Shown: positions 1 to 8,038, counted from the stretch's first letter. The stretch: DNA of 64,000 nt from an uncultured Roseobacter sp. (GCF_947488185.1 NZ_CANKYM010000008.1:1-64000), one strand, 5' to 3'. Translations and numbers: made by a program. The notes: generated by a model from the sequence alone, not told the origin.

Positions 1-1059
1 GACAGCATTTCAGACGCAGGGCTTTTGGCCCTGATCGGGCTTGGGGGCGGCCTCATCCTGGGACTCGCCGCACGACTTGGACGTTTCTGCACCCTTGGCG
101 CCATCGAAGACGCGCTCTATCAGGGCAGCGACATACGGCTGCGTATGTGGATACTGGCCATCGGGGTGGCGGGCCTCGGCACCTTCGGCCTCGTGGCCCT
201 CGGCGCGCTCGATCCCGCACAGACCATCTATCATCTGGCCCCCTGGTCGCCCGCCTTTGCCATCACCGGCGGGCTTCTCTTCGGCTATGGCATGTCGCTG
301 GCGGGCAACTGCGGGTTCGGCGCGCTGGCGCGGTTCGGCGGCGGCGATCTGCGCTCTTTCGTGATCGTGCTGGTCATGGGGATCAGCGCCTATATCATGC
401 TGTCAGGGCCCCTGGCCCAGCTGCGCCTCGCCGGTCTATCGCTCACCGAAATATCAACGCAAACCCGCAGCTACCCGCAACTGCTGAGCATGGCCACCGG
501 CCTCCCTGCCCTGCCCTTCGGCCTGCTGATCAGCGCGGCGATCACTACCGCCGCCCTCTGGTCCCGCGATTTTCTGCGCAGCCCCAAGGCGCTTGCCTGG
601 GGCACGCTGGTGGGCCTCGCCATCGTCAGCGGCTGGGCCGGCACGCAATGGGTGGCCGACGCCCGCTTTGGCGCCGCCCCGGTGAACAGCCATACCTTCA
701 CCTCGCCTTTGGGCGAAACGCTGCTCTTCCTGATGACCTCCAGCGGCGGCGGGCTGACCTTTGGCGTCGGCGCGGTCTTTGGCGTGCTGGCCGGGGCCTT
801 CATCGGCAGCCTGATCAAGGGGCATTTCCGCTGGGAAGCCTGCGAGGACCCGCGCGAATTGAAACGTCAGGTGCTGGGCGCGGTCCTCATGGGCTTCGGC
901 GCGATTCTGGCCATGGGCTGCACCATCGGACAGGGGCTTTCCGCCTTCTCGCTGCTCACGCTGAACGCCCCCATCGTCTTTCTGTCGATCTTCACCGGCG
1001 CCGCCTTTGGCCTGCGCCAGCTGATCATGGGCCGCCCCTTCGGCTGGCTGCAGTCCTGA
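1..1059 (+). CDS. YeeE/YedE family sulfur-compound (thiosulfate-type) transporter, 5' partial
   Basis: The reading frame is open to the left edge, so the true start lies outside the window; a TTG at 25 is only the first alternative start inside it. The protein is strongly hydrophobic with about nine or ten membrane segments. Two glycine/cysteine signatures, GNCGFGAL in the first half and GCTIGQGLSAFS near the C-terminus, are the repeated Cys motifs of the YeeE/YedE (TsuA-like) family, whose characterised members take up thiosulfate through the inner membrane. It ends 12 bases from the stop of the convergent fic gene. Substrate is inferred from family only; other sulfur species are possible. 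Confidence 0.85.
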   Translation, partial: DSISDAGLLALIGLGGGLILGLAARLGRFCTLGAIEDALYQGSDIRLRMWILAIGVAGLGTFGLVALGALDPAQTIYHLAPWSPAFAITGGLLFGYGMSLAGNCGFGALARFGGGDLRSFVIVLVMGISAYIMLSGPLAQLRLAGLSLTEISTQTRSYPQLLSMATGLPALPFGLLISAAITTAALWSRDFLRSPKALAWGTLVGLAIVSGWAGTQWVADARFGAAPVNSHTFTSPLGETLLFLMTSSGGGLTFGVGAVFGVLAGAFIGSLIKGHFRWEACEDPRELKRQVLGAVLMGFGAILAMGCTIGQGLSAFSLLTLNAPIVFLSIFTGAAFGLRQLIMGRPFGWLQS

Positions 1060-1064
1060 CCCCC

Positions 1065-1080
1065 CTGCCCTTCAGGGCAG
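1065..1080. terminator. Short inverted repeat between convergent genes
   Basis: CTGCCC and GGGCAG flank a TTCA tetraloop between the YeeE gene and the end of fic, overlapping the fic stop codon. There is no T-run on either side, so a role as a shared transcription barrier is only a suggestion. Confidence 0.3.
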
Positions 1081-2139
1081 CGCGTACCACGCCCCCCGCG
1101 CCCGCCCGTGCAGCGTCAGATGCCCGTCGTCCACCAGCTTGCGGAAATGCTGTTTCAGCGTGTTCCGGTTTGCCCCGGTCAGCCGCGCGGCCTCCGCCAT
1201 GGTCAACCGCCCGTGGTCCCGCGTCAGCTGCACCAGTTCCGCCGCCAGTTCCGGCAGCGCCCCCATCATCAGCCGCTCCCGCTCCACCCGCGTCTTCAGC
1301 CGCGACATCTGGCGCTGCGCCGCACTAAGGAAAAACTCCATCCACGGCTGCCAGTCCGGATGGGCCGTACGAATGGTGCTCTGGGTCTGGCGCAGCGCCA
1401 GGTAATAGGCCTCCTTGCTCTGCTCGATCACGCTCTCCATCGACCCGTAGGGCACGTAGGAATAGCCCGCGCGCAGCATCAGCAGCGTGGTCAGCACCCG
1501 GCTCAGCCGCCCGTTGCCATCCTGAAACGGGTGGATTTCCAGAAAGACCACCACGAATATCCCGATGATCAGCAGCGGATGCAGCGCCTTGCGTTCGGTC
1601 TGCTCCGCATACCACGCCAGCAGCTCCCGCATCAGCCGGGGCGTGTCAAAAGGCGAGGCGGTCTCGAACACCACGCCGATCTGCACGCCGTCTTCATCAA
1701 AGGCCGCGATGGAATTGCTGGCGGTCTTGTACCCCCCGCGGTGCCGCTCGTCTTTGCCGCTGTGCCGCAGCAGATCGCGGTGCAGCTGCAGGATGTGATT
1801 TTCGGTAATGGTGATCTGATCCCAGGCGGCAAAGATCGTCTCCATCGCCTCGGCGTATCCGGCCACCTCCTGCTGATCGCGCGTCTCGAACGGCTGCACC
1901 TCGATGTTGCTCAGCAGCTGGCGCACCTCCGCATCCGACAGCTTGCTGCCTTCGATCCGGGTGGACGAGCCAATGCTCTCGATCGTCGCCACCCGCCGCA
2001 GCGCTGACAGCCGTTCCGGCGCCAGTGTCCCCAACGCCCGCCACGCGCCTTTGAACTCGTCGATCTCCGAGATCAGCGAGAGCATTTTGGGAGAGATGGT
2101 CAGGGTATCTGTGGTCAGCATACCCGCAGATACACCCAT
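1072..2139 (-). CDS. Fic family AMP-transferase with C-terminal winged helix
   Basis: The catalytic Fic motif HPFQDGNGRLSR is at residues 203-214, with the active-site His203. An inhibitory-helix motif of the S/T-x3-E-G type (S59 to E63-G64) lies N-terminal to it, so this is a class II, self-inhibited Fic enzyme. Such proteins transfer AMP from ATP to protein hydroxyls. The last 60 residues form a winged-helix-like region, as in Fic proteins that repress their own genes. The ATG at 2139 lies inside a direct repeat that could be an operator, so ATG 2121 (Met7) is a plausible real start; neither has a clear ribosome-binding site. No separate antitoxin gene is adjacent. The target is unknown. 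Confidence 0.88.
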   Translation of the reverse strand: MGVSAGMLTTDTLTISPKMLSLISEIDEFKGAWRALGTLAPERLSALRRVATIESIGSSTRIEGSKLSDAEVRQLLSNIEVQPFETRDQQEVAGYAEAMETIFAAWDQITITENHILQLHRDLLRHSGKDERHRGGYKTASNSIAAFDEDGVQIGVVFETASPFDTPRLMRELLAWYAEQTERKALHPLLIIGIFVVVFLEIHPFQDGNGRLSRVLTTLLMLRAGYSYVPYGSMESVIEQSKEAYYLALRQTQSTIRTAHPDWQPWMEFFLSAAQRQMSRLKTRVERERLMMGALPELAAELVQLTRDHGRLTMAEAARLTGANRNTLKQHFRKLVDDGHLTLHGRARGAWYALP

Positions 2140-2184
2140 TTACACCCAATAAGCAACCCACAACCACACCCGTTTACACCCAAT
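2132..2184. promoter_or_regulatory. Two 19-bp direct repeats upstream of fic (candidate operator)
   Basis: The 19-mer ACACCCATTTACACCCAAT (2132-2150) recurs at 2166-2184 with one mismatch (A to G), start to start 34 bp, about three helical turns. Each unit itself contains two ACACCC hexamers. Position over the fic start region suggests an autoregulatory operator for the Fic C-terminal winged helix, or iterons of the adjoining replication region. Confidence 0.5.
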
Positions 2185-2418
2185 ACCGGCGCAGGCTGTG
2201 ACATTTCCAAACCGATGCATCCACCCACTTTGCGGGGGAATCATCCTCCGCGCTGTACCGGGGGATTCGCCAAGCGTGCCCCCCTGCCCCATGGGTACAC
2301 GGGGAAACTAACCGCTCTACAGATCAGCCGACCCCCTGTGGAAACGCTATGAAAATAAGGGGATAAAGTATACAACTCATGTACTGCCCGCTCAAAGCAA
2401 AGAAAATCTTGCCATAGT

Positions 2419-2454
2419 CTTGGTATTTCGGGCTATATAGGCCTTAATACCAAG
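2419..2454. repeat. 36-bp near-perfect palindrome (candidate parS or rep/par operator)
   Basis: Outer arms CTTGGTATT and AATACCAAG pair perfectly, and the dyad continues through to the centre TATATA; only three of 18 base pairs (positions 10, 11 and 14 of each arm) mismatch. It lies 284 bp before the rep start. Large unique palindromes near rep-par genes typically act as centromeres or operators bound by ParB or an HTH-bearing ParA. Confidence 0.5.
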
Positions 2455-2602
2455 AAAACGCGGCAGTAGTCCGTGAATTGAGCAGGCGGCCCAAATGTGG
2501 GATCACTTTAAGACAACGAGCGTCCGGCGTCACCCGCAGGACCTTCCCCGACCCTTTTTTGCGCAGCCGCAAAAGGAGGCGCTGATGTAGTATTGGCAAC
2601 TG

Positions 2603-2673
2603 CAAAAACAAAGCCGAGCGGCGGCAACCACTCGGCTTCATTCAAAACAACCATGTCGGCTGTCCTTATCTGA
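2603..2673 (-). ncRNA. Candidate antisense (countertranscribed) RNA controlling rep
   Basis: On the minus strand a promoter-like pair, TTGCAG (2708-2703), 17 bp, TATCTT (2685-2680), is followed about 40 bases on by an 8-bp stem (arms 2638-2631 and 2618-2611, loop 12) and a T-rich tract TTTGTTTTT. This would yield an RNA of roughly 70 nucleotides, wholly complementary to the leader of the rep mRNA. The layout matches plasmid copy-number ctRNAs. The -10 element matches consensus at 4 of 6 positions and the -35 at 3 of 6; no expression evidence is available. Confidence 0.4.
2611..2638 (-). terminator. Stem-loop with T-rich tail, intrinsic terminator on the minus strand
   Basis: AAGCCGAG and CTCGGCTT form a perfect 8-bp stem with a 12-base loop. 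Read on the minus strand it is followed directly by TTTGTTTTTG. On the plus strand the same stem would lie in the rep leader. Confidence 0.5.
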
Positions 2674-2737
2674 TACCCAAAGATAGCGCGACACCCCATA
2701 ACCTGCAAGCTTTTTGCATTGCAGCAACGAGGTAAAT

Positions 2738-3679
2738 ATGTCCGAGCACCCGTCATTTGACCGCAAAAAAGGGTTCGTTGCCCTCCCCGTCGAGATCCTC
2801 GACATCGACCTGAGCCCAGGCGCCTTTCGCACGCTGGTAGAGCTCTGCCGCATGGCCAATACTGAAGGCTACTGCTGGCCCTCCCTGGATCAGTTGAGCC
2901 AACGCTCCGGCCGATCAAAGTCCGCCATTTCCGGCTATCTCAAGGAGTTACGTAGCGCGGATTTGATCGAGACCGAGGAACAGCAAACCGCAAGCGGCTA
3001 CAACTACCGGCTCAAATATCGCGTGACGTTCTGGCAGGATTGGCGGTCATCGTTGCGGGGTAAAACCACGCCCAGAATTGAACGCAGTGTTCAACCCAGT
3101 GAACGCCTCAAGGATTCTAAAAATCATATCCATAAAAATCACTCCGCGATGGATTTAGAATCCAATTTGGATCACTTGCTTGGACAATGGGCCCGCTGCT
3201 TCAAGGGCGCGCCCTACCCGTCCGCAAAGACAATGCCCACATCTCAAATGCTGACATCAACGGACGAGCATCTCGCGCGCAGAGCAACGGAATCCATCTC
3301 CGCGGATATAGCCGCACAACTTACCAAACTTTGGACGGAATTGAGGTTGGATTCAGGAGAGGCCCAAGTCTCAGAGCAGGTGGAATGGCTACATAAGTCC
3401 GGCTTTTCAGAGAGCGAAACTGCGGAAATTATTGTCCATATCCGGAAACATTGGCCACGGCATTGGCGCCAGTTTCCGACCATCCAGCAGTTCGAAAAGC
3501 TTGTGAAGGCTTCTGGCATCACCGCCTATGCCCAGAAAAGAAACCTGCTGAAAAGCTACCTGAAACGCTGGGGGCTGGCACAAAAGCACTTGCGTAAAGA
3601 CACGCCCTCCTGTTCTTTGAACACAGCGTTCATCCCGGCGAAATCAGGGATGAATACACAAAAATATCCGTGGATATAA
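2738..3679 (+). CDS. Winged-helix replication-initiator-like protein
   Basis: A 313-residue protein. ATG 2738 is chosen because a CGAGG ribosome-binding site ends five bases before it; the frame is open further upstream. Residues about 25-95 form a winged helix-turn-helix of the helix_turn_helix_36 kind (SLDQLSQRSGRSKSAISGYL). The remainder is not recognised but is basic and probably helical. It directly precedes parA (3 bases) and parB, so a plasmid replication initiator is the likely role, possibly of the DnaA-like replicon class of Rhodobacterales; that class assignment is not certain. AT content is higher than in neighbouring genes. It could instead be a transcriptional regulator of the par genes. 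Confidence 0.6.
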   Translation: MSEHPSFDRKKGFVALPVEILDIDLSPGAFRTLVELCRMANTEGYCWPSLDQLSQRSGRSKSAISGYLKELRSADLIETEEQQTASGYNYRLKYRVTFWQDWRSSLRGKTTPRIERSVQPSERLKDSKNHIHKNHSAMDLESNLDHLLGQWARCFKGAPYPSAKTMPTSQMLTSTDEHLARRATESISADIAAQLTKLWTELRLDSGEAQVSEQVEWLHKSGFSESETAEIIVHIRKHWPRHWRQFPTIQQFEKLVKASGITAYAQKRNLLKSYLKRWGLAQKHLRKDTPSCSLNTAFIPAKSGMNTQKYPWI

Positions 3680-3682
3680 TTG

Positions 3683-5014
3683 ATGGCATACGGGCAGTTT
3701 GAGCAATTTATCCGGAATATGAGCCGGGTCATGGGCGCGGTGAACACCAAATTACAGCGCGATTTAACCCTGCGCACCCGCGTTGCAAGGCGGTTTTCCA
3801 TGGTGGAAGTTGCAAGCTTGCTGGCCGTCGACACGACCTATCTGACCCGGATATCGAATGAAGAGGCGACGTTTCCGGAGGGTGAAAAGCAGGGCCGGGA
3901 GCGGACATTTTCGCCCTCTGAAATCATGCTGATCCGCGCGATCATCGGCTCGAACAAGGCGGCGAAGCGACCCTACTTGCACTGGCGACAGGCGGGCGAT
4001 CCGGTCAAGGTTGTGACTTTCGGTGCGCAGAAAGGCGGGACCGGCAAATCCTTGAGCGCCGCTCATTTTGCGCAATATGTGAACTTGCACTACGGGCTGC
4101 GCGTGGGGGTGATCGACGCAGACCCGCAGGCCACCGTCAGCCTCTATTTTGCTGACGAAAAGCTGCCGCTTTTTGAGCCGGACACGCCGACGCTGGCGGA
4201 TTTTATGGGGGTGGACGATCCGGCTGCGGTGAAGCTGACCCCACCGTCCGGGCGCGATCTGGATCGGATCTGGCAATCCACACCCTGGCCCGGCGTCCGG
4301 CTGATCCCGGGCGGGGCGAATATTCAGAACGGCGACATCAGTCTGTTTTTCATGTCGCAGCAATCCCAGGTGCCGGTCTACCGCGTGCTGAAAGATGCCA
4401 TCGCGACATGGGATGCCGACAACGGGCCGCGCACTGCGAATGACGATCTCCGCGGAGAAGATGGAGCTTTTGATATGGCTGCCTACACAAGGGCCCTGTC
4501 GGAAACCGTCGATGTGATCGTGATTGACCAGCAGCCCTCACTGACGCTGATGCAGCTCAACGGGCTGGTGGCGGCGGATAATGTGGTGATCCCGCAGACG
4601 ATGAAGGGCTTCGATCTGGCGACGCTGGCCACCTATGTGTCCAACATCGGCGAGTACCTGGAGTTCATCATGGGGTTCGAGGCAGATATCGAGATTGGCG
4701 CCGGTGAGCATATGGTTCTGCCAACGATCGTGCAGGAACAGAACACGCAGGACACCGATCAGATCCTCGACCTCTACCGCAAGGCACCGCGTGAAGTCAT
4801 GCAGGTCTGGTACAGCCGGTCGGATGCCATTGCGAACGCCGCCGAAGAGTACAAGAGCATCTATGAATACATGCCGCCCAAGACCCGGCGCGCCTCGGCC
4901 AAGGCTTTCATGGCCAACGCCAACGCAGTCAATGACGCGCTGGTGCAGCGCATCTGGCCGGAGCTGCCCCCAAGAGAATTTGCCAAGACCTTCATAGAGG
5001 AGCGCTGGAGCTGA
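3683..5014 (+). CDS. parA: ParA-type partition ATPase with N-terminal HTH
   Basis: A 443-residue type Ia ParA. The deviant Walker A KGGTGKS is at residues 117-123, the ADPQ switch follows at about residue 147, and the later hydrophobic strand IVIDQQPSLT carries the aspartate of the second motif. The N-terminal 100 residues contain an HTH that lets such ParA proteins bind an operator and repress their own operon. It acts with ParB and a centromere to segregate the replicon before division. ATG 3683 starts three bases after the rep stop and the TGA overlaps the parB ATG by one base (TGATG), so the three genes are one transcription unit. Confidence 0.9.
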   Translation: MAYGQFEQFIRNMSRVMGAVNTKLQRDLTLRTRVARRFSMVEVASLLAVDTTYLTRISNEEATFPEGEKQGRERTFSPSEIMLIRAIIGSNKAAKRPYLHWRQAGDPVKVVTFGAQKGGTGKSLSAAHFAQYVNLHYGLRVGVIDADPQATVSLYFADEKLPLFEPDTPTLADFMGVDDPAAVKLTPPSGRDLDRIWQSTPWPGVRLIPGGANIQNGDISLFFMSQQSQVPVYRVLKDAIATWDADNGPRTANDDLRGEDGAFDMAAYTRALSETVDVIVIDQQPSLTLMQLNGLVAADNVVIPQTMKGFDLATLATYVSNIGEYLEFIMGFEADIEIGAGEHMVLPTIVQEQNTQDTDQILDLYRKAPREVMQVWYSRSDAIANAAEEYKSIYEYMPPKTRRASAKAFMANANAVNDALVQRIWPELPPREFAKTFIEERWS

Positions 5015-5964
5015 TGGCCCGCAAACGCAAACTCGATGCCTCAATCCCGGATGAGGCTCTGACAGGCCCTGCAGAGACGGATTCAGACCGCAAGGGCGCC
5101 ATGGGGGGCATGTGGGCCGGGTCGGCCATGAACATGCTGAAGCAGCGGATCGACGATGCGCATGGCTCCCTGTTTCAGGGGGTGATGGCGGGCACGGTGG
5201 TGCTGGACCTTGAACCCTCCCAAATCCGGGATGAGGTCGGCAGCGACCGGATTGCGCCCTGGCAGGAAGATGAGGATTTCGCCGCGCTGGTGGCCAACAT
5301 CAAACGACGCGGGCAGACGCAGCCCATTCGCGTGCGCCCGGTGGAGGAGACCTGGGAAGCGGACCGCGCAAACCCGCTGGAGACCACGGCGGAATTCTAC
5401 ATCCAGTCCGGGCGGCGACGGCTGGAGGCCTGCCGGGCGCTGGGGCAGCCGGTCAAGGCGGTGATCGCCACGGTGCAGGGGGACCGCGACCTTGCCGATC
5501 TGGAAGAACGGTTCCACGAGAACACCATGCGGCGGGACCTCAACGGGTTCGAGGAACTCATCTCCATCGGGTTGCTGGCGGAAAGCCTGCGGGAGCTGAC
5601 CCAGACCGAGATCGCGGAGCGGCTGAACGTGGGGCAGGGGGATGTCTCGCTGGGTCTGGCCTGCCTGGAATTGCGCGACAAAATCCTTGAGGAAGTGGAC
5701 ATCTCTACCACGCCGAAACGACAGTATCGGGCGATTGTTCCGAAGCTGAAACGGGGGGAACGGCTGTCGCCTTTGCTGCCGCCCGCGCTGACCGGAGACA
5801 CGGTGCAGCGGTTTGATGTGCGCGGTATTCCGATGACAGCCAAGAAGCAGCCCAAGGGCTATCAGATCCAGATGCGCAACACGAAGGTGTCCGAAGACGA
5901 TCTGGAGGCTTTGCTGGTCGATCTGGCGAAAGTGGTGATGAATTACCAGATCAAAAAAACCTGA
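5014..5964 (+). CDS. parB: ParB/RepB-type centromere-binding protein
   Basis: A 316-residue ParB N-terminal domain protein. It begins with an acidic, methionine-rich lead-in, then the ParB/sulfiredoxin core (IAPWQEDEDF to SGRRRLEACRALG, the counterpart of GERRxRA), the FHENTMRRDLNGFEE motif, and a helix-turn-helix (LTQTEIAERLNVGQGDVSLGL) at about residues 190-225. The C-terminus is short and basic. It would bind a parS site and activate ParA; the 36-bp dyad upstream of rep is the best candidate site in view. Translationally coupled to parA. Confidence 0.88.
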   Translation: MARKRKLDASIPDEALTGPAETDSDRKGAMGGMWAGSAMNMLKQRIDDAHGSLFQGVMAGTVVLDLEPSQIRDEVGSDRIAPWQEDEDFAALVANIKRRGQTQPIRVRPVEETWEADRANPLETTAEFYIQSGRRRLEACRALGQPVKAVIATVQGDRDLADLEERFHENTMRRDLNGFEELISIGLLAESLRELTQTEIAERLNVGQGDVSLGLACLELRDKILEEVDISTTPKRQYRAIVPKLKRGERLSPLLPPALTGDTVQRFDVRGIPMTAKKQPKGYQIQMRNTKVSEDDLEALLVDLAKVVMNYQIKKT

Positions 5965-6123
5965 TGAATCGTATGTGTGCGAATAAAATATAATTAAATC
6001 AATACTTTATGATGAAGCAACACTCCGGTGTGACCTTCCTGCGCCGGTTAGGGTTTGATTAACCAAAGATCAAATGACGTAAGGGAGTTCCGGTGCTACT
6101 CTGCCACCATAAGGAGAATCCTC

Positions 6124-6741
6124 GTGGCGCAGATTTCAGCCTCCGACCGCAAATCCGTTCCGGTTCAGACCCCTGTCAGAAGCTCCGCGTCCTCGCAGCA
6201 CAGCTCTGATATGTCTGCGGTTGCGCGGCAAGACAGCAGCCTGACTGTGTTGCAACGGCGCGCCGATGACAGCGCCGTGGTGGCGCAGCTGGCCCGATGG
6301 GGGCAGGGGGCGGCACAGCTCAAACCGGTTGATGAAGAGGGGCGTGCCAAAGGCGGATTGCCGGGTGCTTTGCGCAGCGGGGTCGAGCGCCTGTCGGGCA
6401 TGGATATGAGCGCTGTCCAGGTGCATTACAATTCGTCCGAGCCGCAGAAGGTCGGCGCCCATGCCTATGCGCAGGGTACCGATATTCACCTTGCCAGCGG
6501 TCAGGAAAAACACCTGCCACATGAGGCCTGGCACACGGTGCAGCAGGCGCAGGGCAGGGTGCGCCCGACCCGGCAGCTCAAGGATGATGTCCAGATCAAC
6601 GATGACGCCGGTCTTGAAAAGGAAGCCGATATGATGGGGGCCAAGGCGATGTCCCTGGGCGCCGGTGGGGTGGCGCAGGGCAAATCCATCCGCGGGCACC
6701 TGTTGTCGACCGCCACCAACACCACCACACCGGAACGTTAA
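6124..6741 (+). CDS. DUF4157 (eCIS core domain) protein with HExxH motif
   Basis: GTG 6124 is taken as start because AAGGAG lies eight bases upstream, giving 205 residues. Residues 78-178 match DUF4157, the domain most consistently found in and near eCIS loci: conserved VHYNSSEP, AHAYAQGTDIH, then HEAWH (133-137) and EKEAD (165-169), which together resemble a gluzincin zinc site. Members of the family usually have a C-terminal toxin domain; here the protein stops 27 residues after the domain, so it may be a processing or loading factor rather than a payload. First gene of a five-gene operon (13 bases to the next gene) ending 123 bases before the eCIS cap gene. Confidence 0.88.
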   Translation: MAQISASDRKSVPVQTPVRSSASSQHSSDMSAVARQDSSLTVLQRRADDSAVVAQLARWGQGAAQLKPVDEEGRAKGGLPGALRSGVERLSGMDMSAVQVHYNSSEPQKVGAHAYAQGTDIHLASGQEKHLPHEAWHTVQQAQGRVRPTRQLKDDVQINDDAGLEKEADMMGAKAMSLGAGGVAQGKSIRGHLLSTATNTTTPER

Positions 6742-6754
6742 GGCTCCTTTACGC

Positions 6755-8038
6755 ATGTCCCACCGCTGCCCGATCCTTTGCCGTCTTGGTCTGCTGCTGA
6801 TCCTGACGCTGACCTTCGCCTTGCCCGTCGGGGCCTGTGAGGTGCCCGAGGGTGACCACGATCTGGTGGTGGCCGTGCGGTCGGCGGAACCCTTCACCTA
6901 CATGGGGCCGGATGGCATGCCGCGCGGGTTCGCGGTGGACCTGTGGCATTCGGTGTCGACGGATATCGACAAGACCACGGCCTTTGTGAATTGCGACAGC
7001 ATCGATGCGCAGGAGCAGGGGTTGCGCCGGGGCACGGTGGATGTGGTGATCTCGCCCCTGACCATCACGTCGGAGCGGATGCTGACCTATGATTTCAGCC
7101 AGCAGTACCTGTCATCGGGGCTGACGCTGGCGGTGGCGCAGGATGGGGCGATCGATTTCGAGGTGGCGATCGAGACCATCACGGACACGGTGTTTCAGCC
7201 TACGGTCGCGCGGGCGATCATTCTGTTTTTGCTGCTGAACCTTGTGACCGCGTTTTTGTTGCGGGCCTTCATGCTGAACCTTGCGACGGGGTCGGAGGAT
7301 GATCCGCCACCCGGTGTCGTGCGGACCTGGATGGCCTATATGCTGGAGGCGGTTGCGCGCACGTCCGGGCTGAAGGGGATCGGCGATGGGTTTGCAACGC
7401 TGATGGGCAAGATTTTCGAGATGATCATGGCGGTGGTGGGCACGGCGCTGTCGGCGATGATCCTGGGTGTGATCACCTCGGCTTTTGTCGGGGCCATCGG
7501 GGGGAATCCGCCGGTCTCCGCGCAGGCTCTGCCGGGGCTGAACATCGCCGTGCTGCGCTGTTCGACGGCGCAGGAGTTTTTGCGGCGGGAGACGACGGAG
7601 GCGGCGTTTCGCGCCGATGAGGGCAGCGAGAAACAGGAAAAGCTGAAAGCGCGGGCGCAGTGGCTGGCGTGCGAAGGTCACAATGCCAACACGCGCAAGA
7701 TCGAAGCCATGCCGGCGGATGGCTTGCCCGGCGGTGTCGTGTTGACGCCCACGTGGAAGGAGGGGGTCGAGGAGCTCTATCAGGGCAAGGTGCAGGCGGT
7801 GCTGGGCGACTGGATTGCGCTGTCTTATATGTCGCGGCGGTCGCCTTATGACGGGCAGATCACCGTGCAGGACAGTGTCTACCGGAACGAGCCCTATGGC
7901 TGGGCGATCACGCGTGCGGGCAGCAACGACGATCTGCGTCGGGCCATCGACAGTGCGCTGATCGAGCGGATGCGCGACACCGACTGGCGCAAGCGGATCG
8001 AAAACACGCTGGGTTCCGGCGCGATTGCGCCGAACTGA
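6755..8038 (+). CDS. GluR0/iGluR-like ligand-gated channel protein
   Basis: A 427-residue protein. Order: signal peptide (1-28), binding lobe S1 (36-130), TM (152-174), a re-entrant-like segment (190-214), TM (218-248), binding lobe S2 (260-420). This is the S1-M1-P-M2-S2 topology of prokaryotic and animal ionotropic glutamate receptors. S1 holds the receptor hallmark PLTIT-x2-R (101-108) followed by DFS, with Arg108 at the position that binds the ligand alpha-carboxylate. S2 has GDWIALSY with Asp352 as a candidate amino-group ligand. The pore segment lacks TVGYG; it reads SGLKGIGD, so selectivity is unpredictable. ATG 6755 is chosen for the signal peptide. It overlaps the next gene by one base. 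Confidence 0.72.
   Translation: MSHRCPILCRLGLLLILTLTFALPVGACEVPEGDHDLVVAVRSAEPFTYMGPDGMPRGFAVDLWHSVSTDIDKTTAFVNCDSIDAQEQGLRRGTVDVVISPLTITSERMLTYDFSQQYLSSGLTLAVAQDGAIDFEVAIETITDTVFQPTVARAIILFLLLNLVTAFLLRAFMLNLATGSEDDPPPGVVRTWMAYMLEAVARTSGLKGIGDGFATLMGKIFEMIMAVVGTALSAMILGVITSAFVGAIGGNPPVSAQALPGLNIAVLRCSTAQEFLRRETTEAAFRADEGSEKQEKLKARAQWLACEGHNANTRKIEAMPADGLPGGVVLTPTWKEGVEELYQGKVQAVLGDWIALSYMSRRSPYDGQITVQDSVYRNEPYGWAITRAGSNDDLRRAIDSALIERMRDTDWRKRIENTLGSGAIAPN

Larger units (their letters stand above)
2185..2737. other. Putative replication origin and rep control region (no protein gene)
   Basis: This 550-base stretch before the rep gene has no credible protein gene. It holds four related G-rich motifs: GCGGGGGAATC (2232), CCGGGGGATTC (2258), CACGGGGAAAC (2298) and AAGGGGATAAA (2357). 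There is also a DnaA-box-like TGTGGAAAC (2337-2345, 7 of 9 to consensus), a relatively AT-rich segment (2346-2460), a large dyad (2419-2454) and a stem-loop (2611-2638). The arrangement fits an iteron-type plasmid origin, but iteron function is inferred; the repeats are imperfect and unequally spaced. Confidence 0.4.

Noticed and set aside
1072..2139. Fic as half of a toxin-antitoxin pair (Doc/Phd-like)
   Set aside because: The inhibitory motif is within the same polypeptide and there is no small antitoxin gene adjacent.
2444..2918. Small minus-strand ORFs across the rep control region
   Set aside because: They cross the dyad-proximal region, stem-loop and the rep start; explained better as origin/antisense RNA than as protein genes.
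3683..5964. RepABC-type replicon
   Set aside because: ParA and ParB resemble RepA and RepB, but no RepC follows; the replication-type gene precedes them and is a different winged-helix protein.
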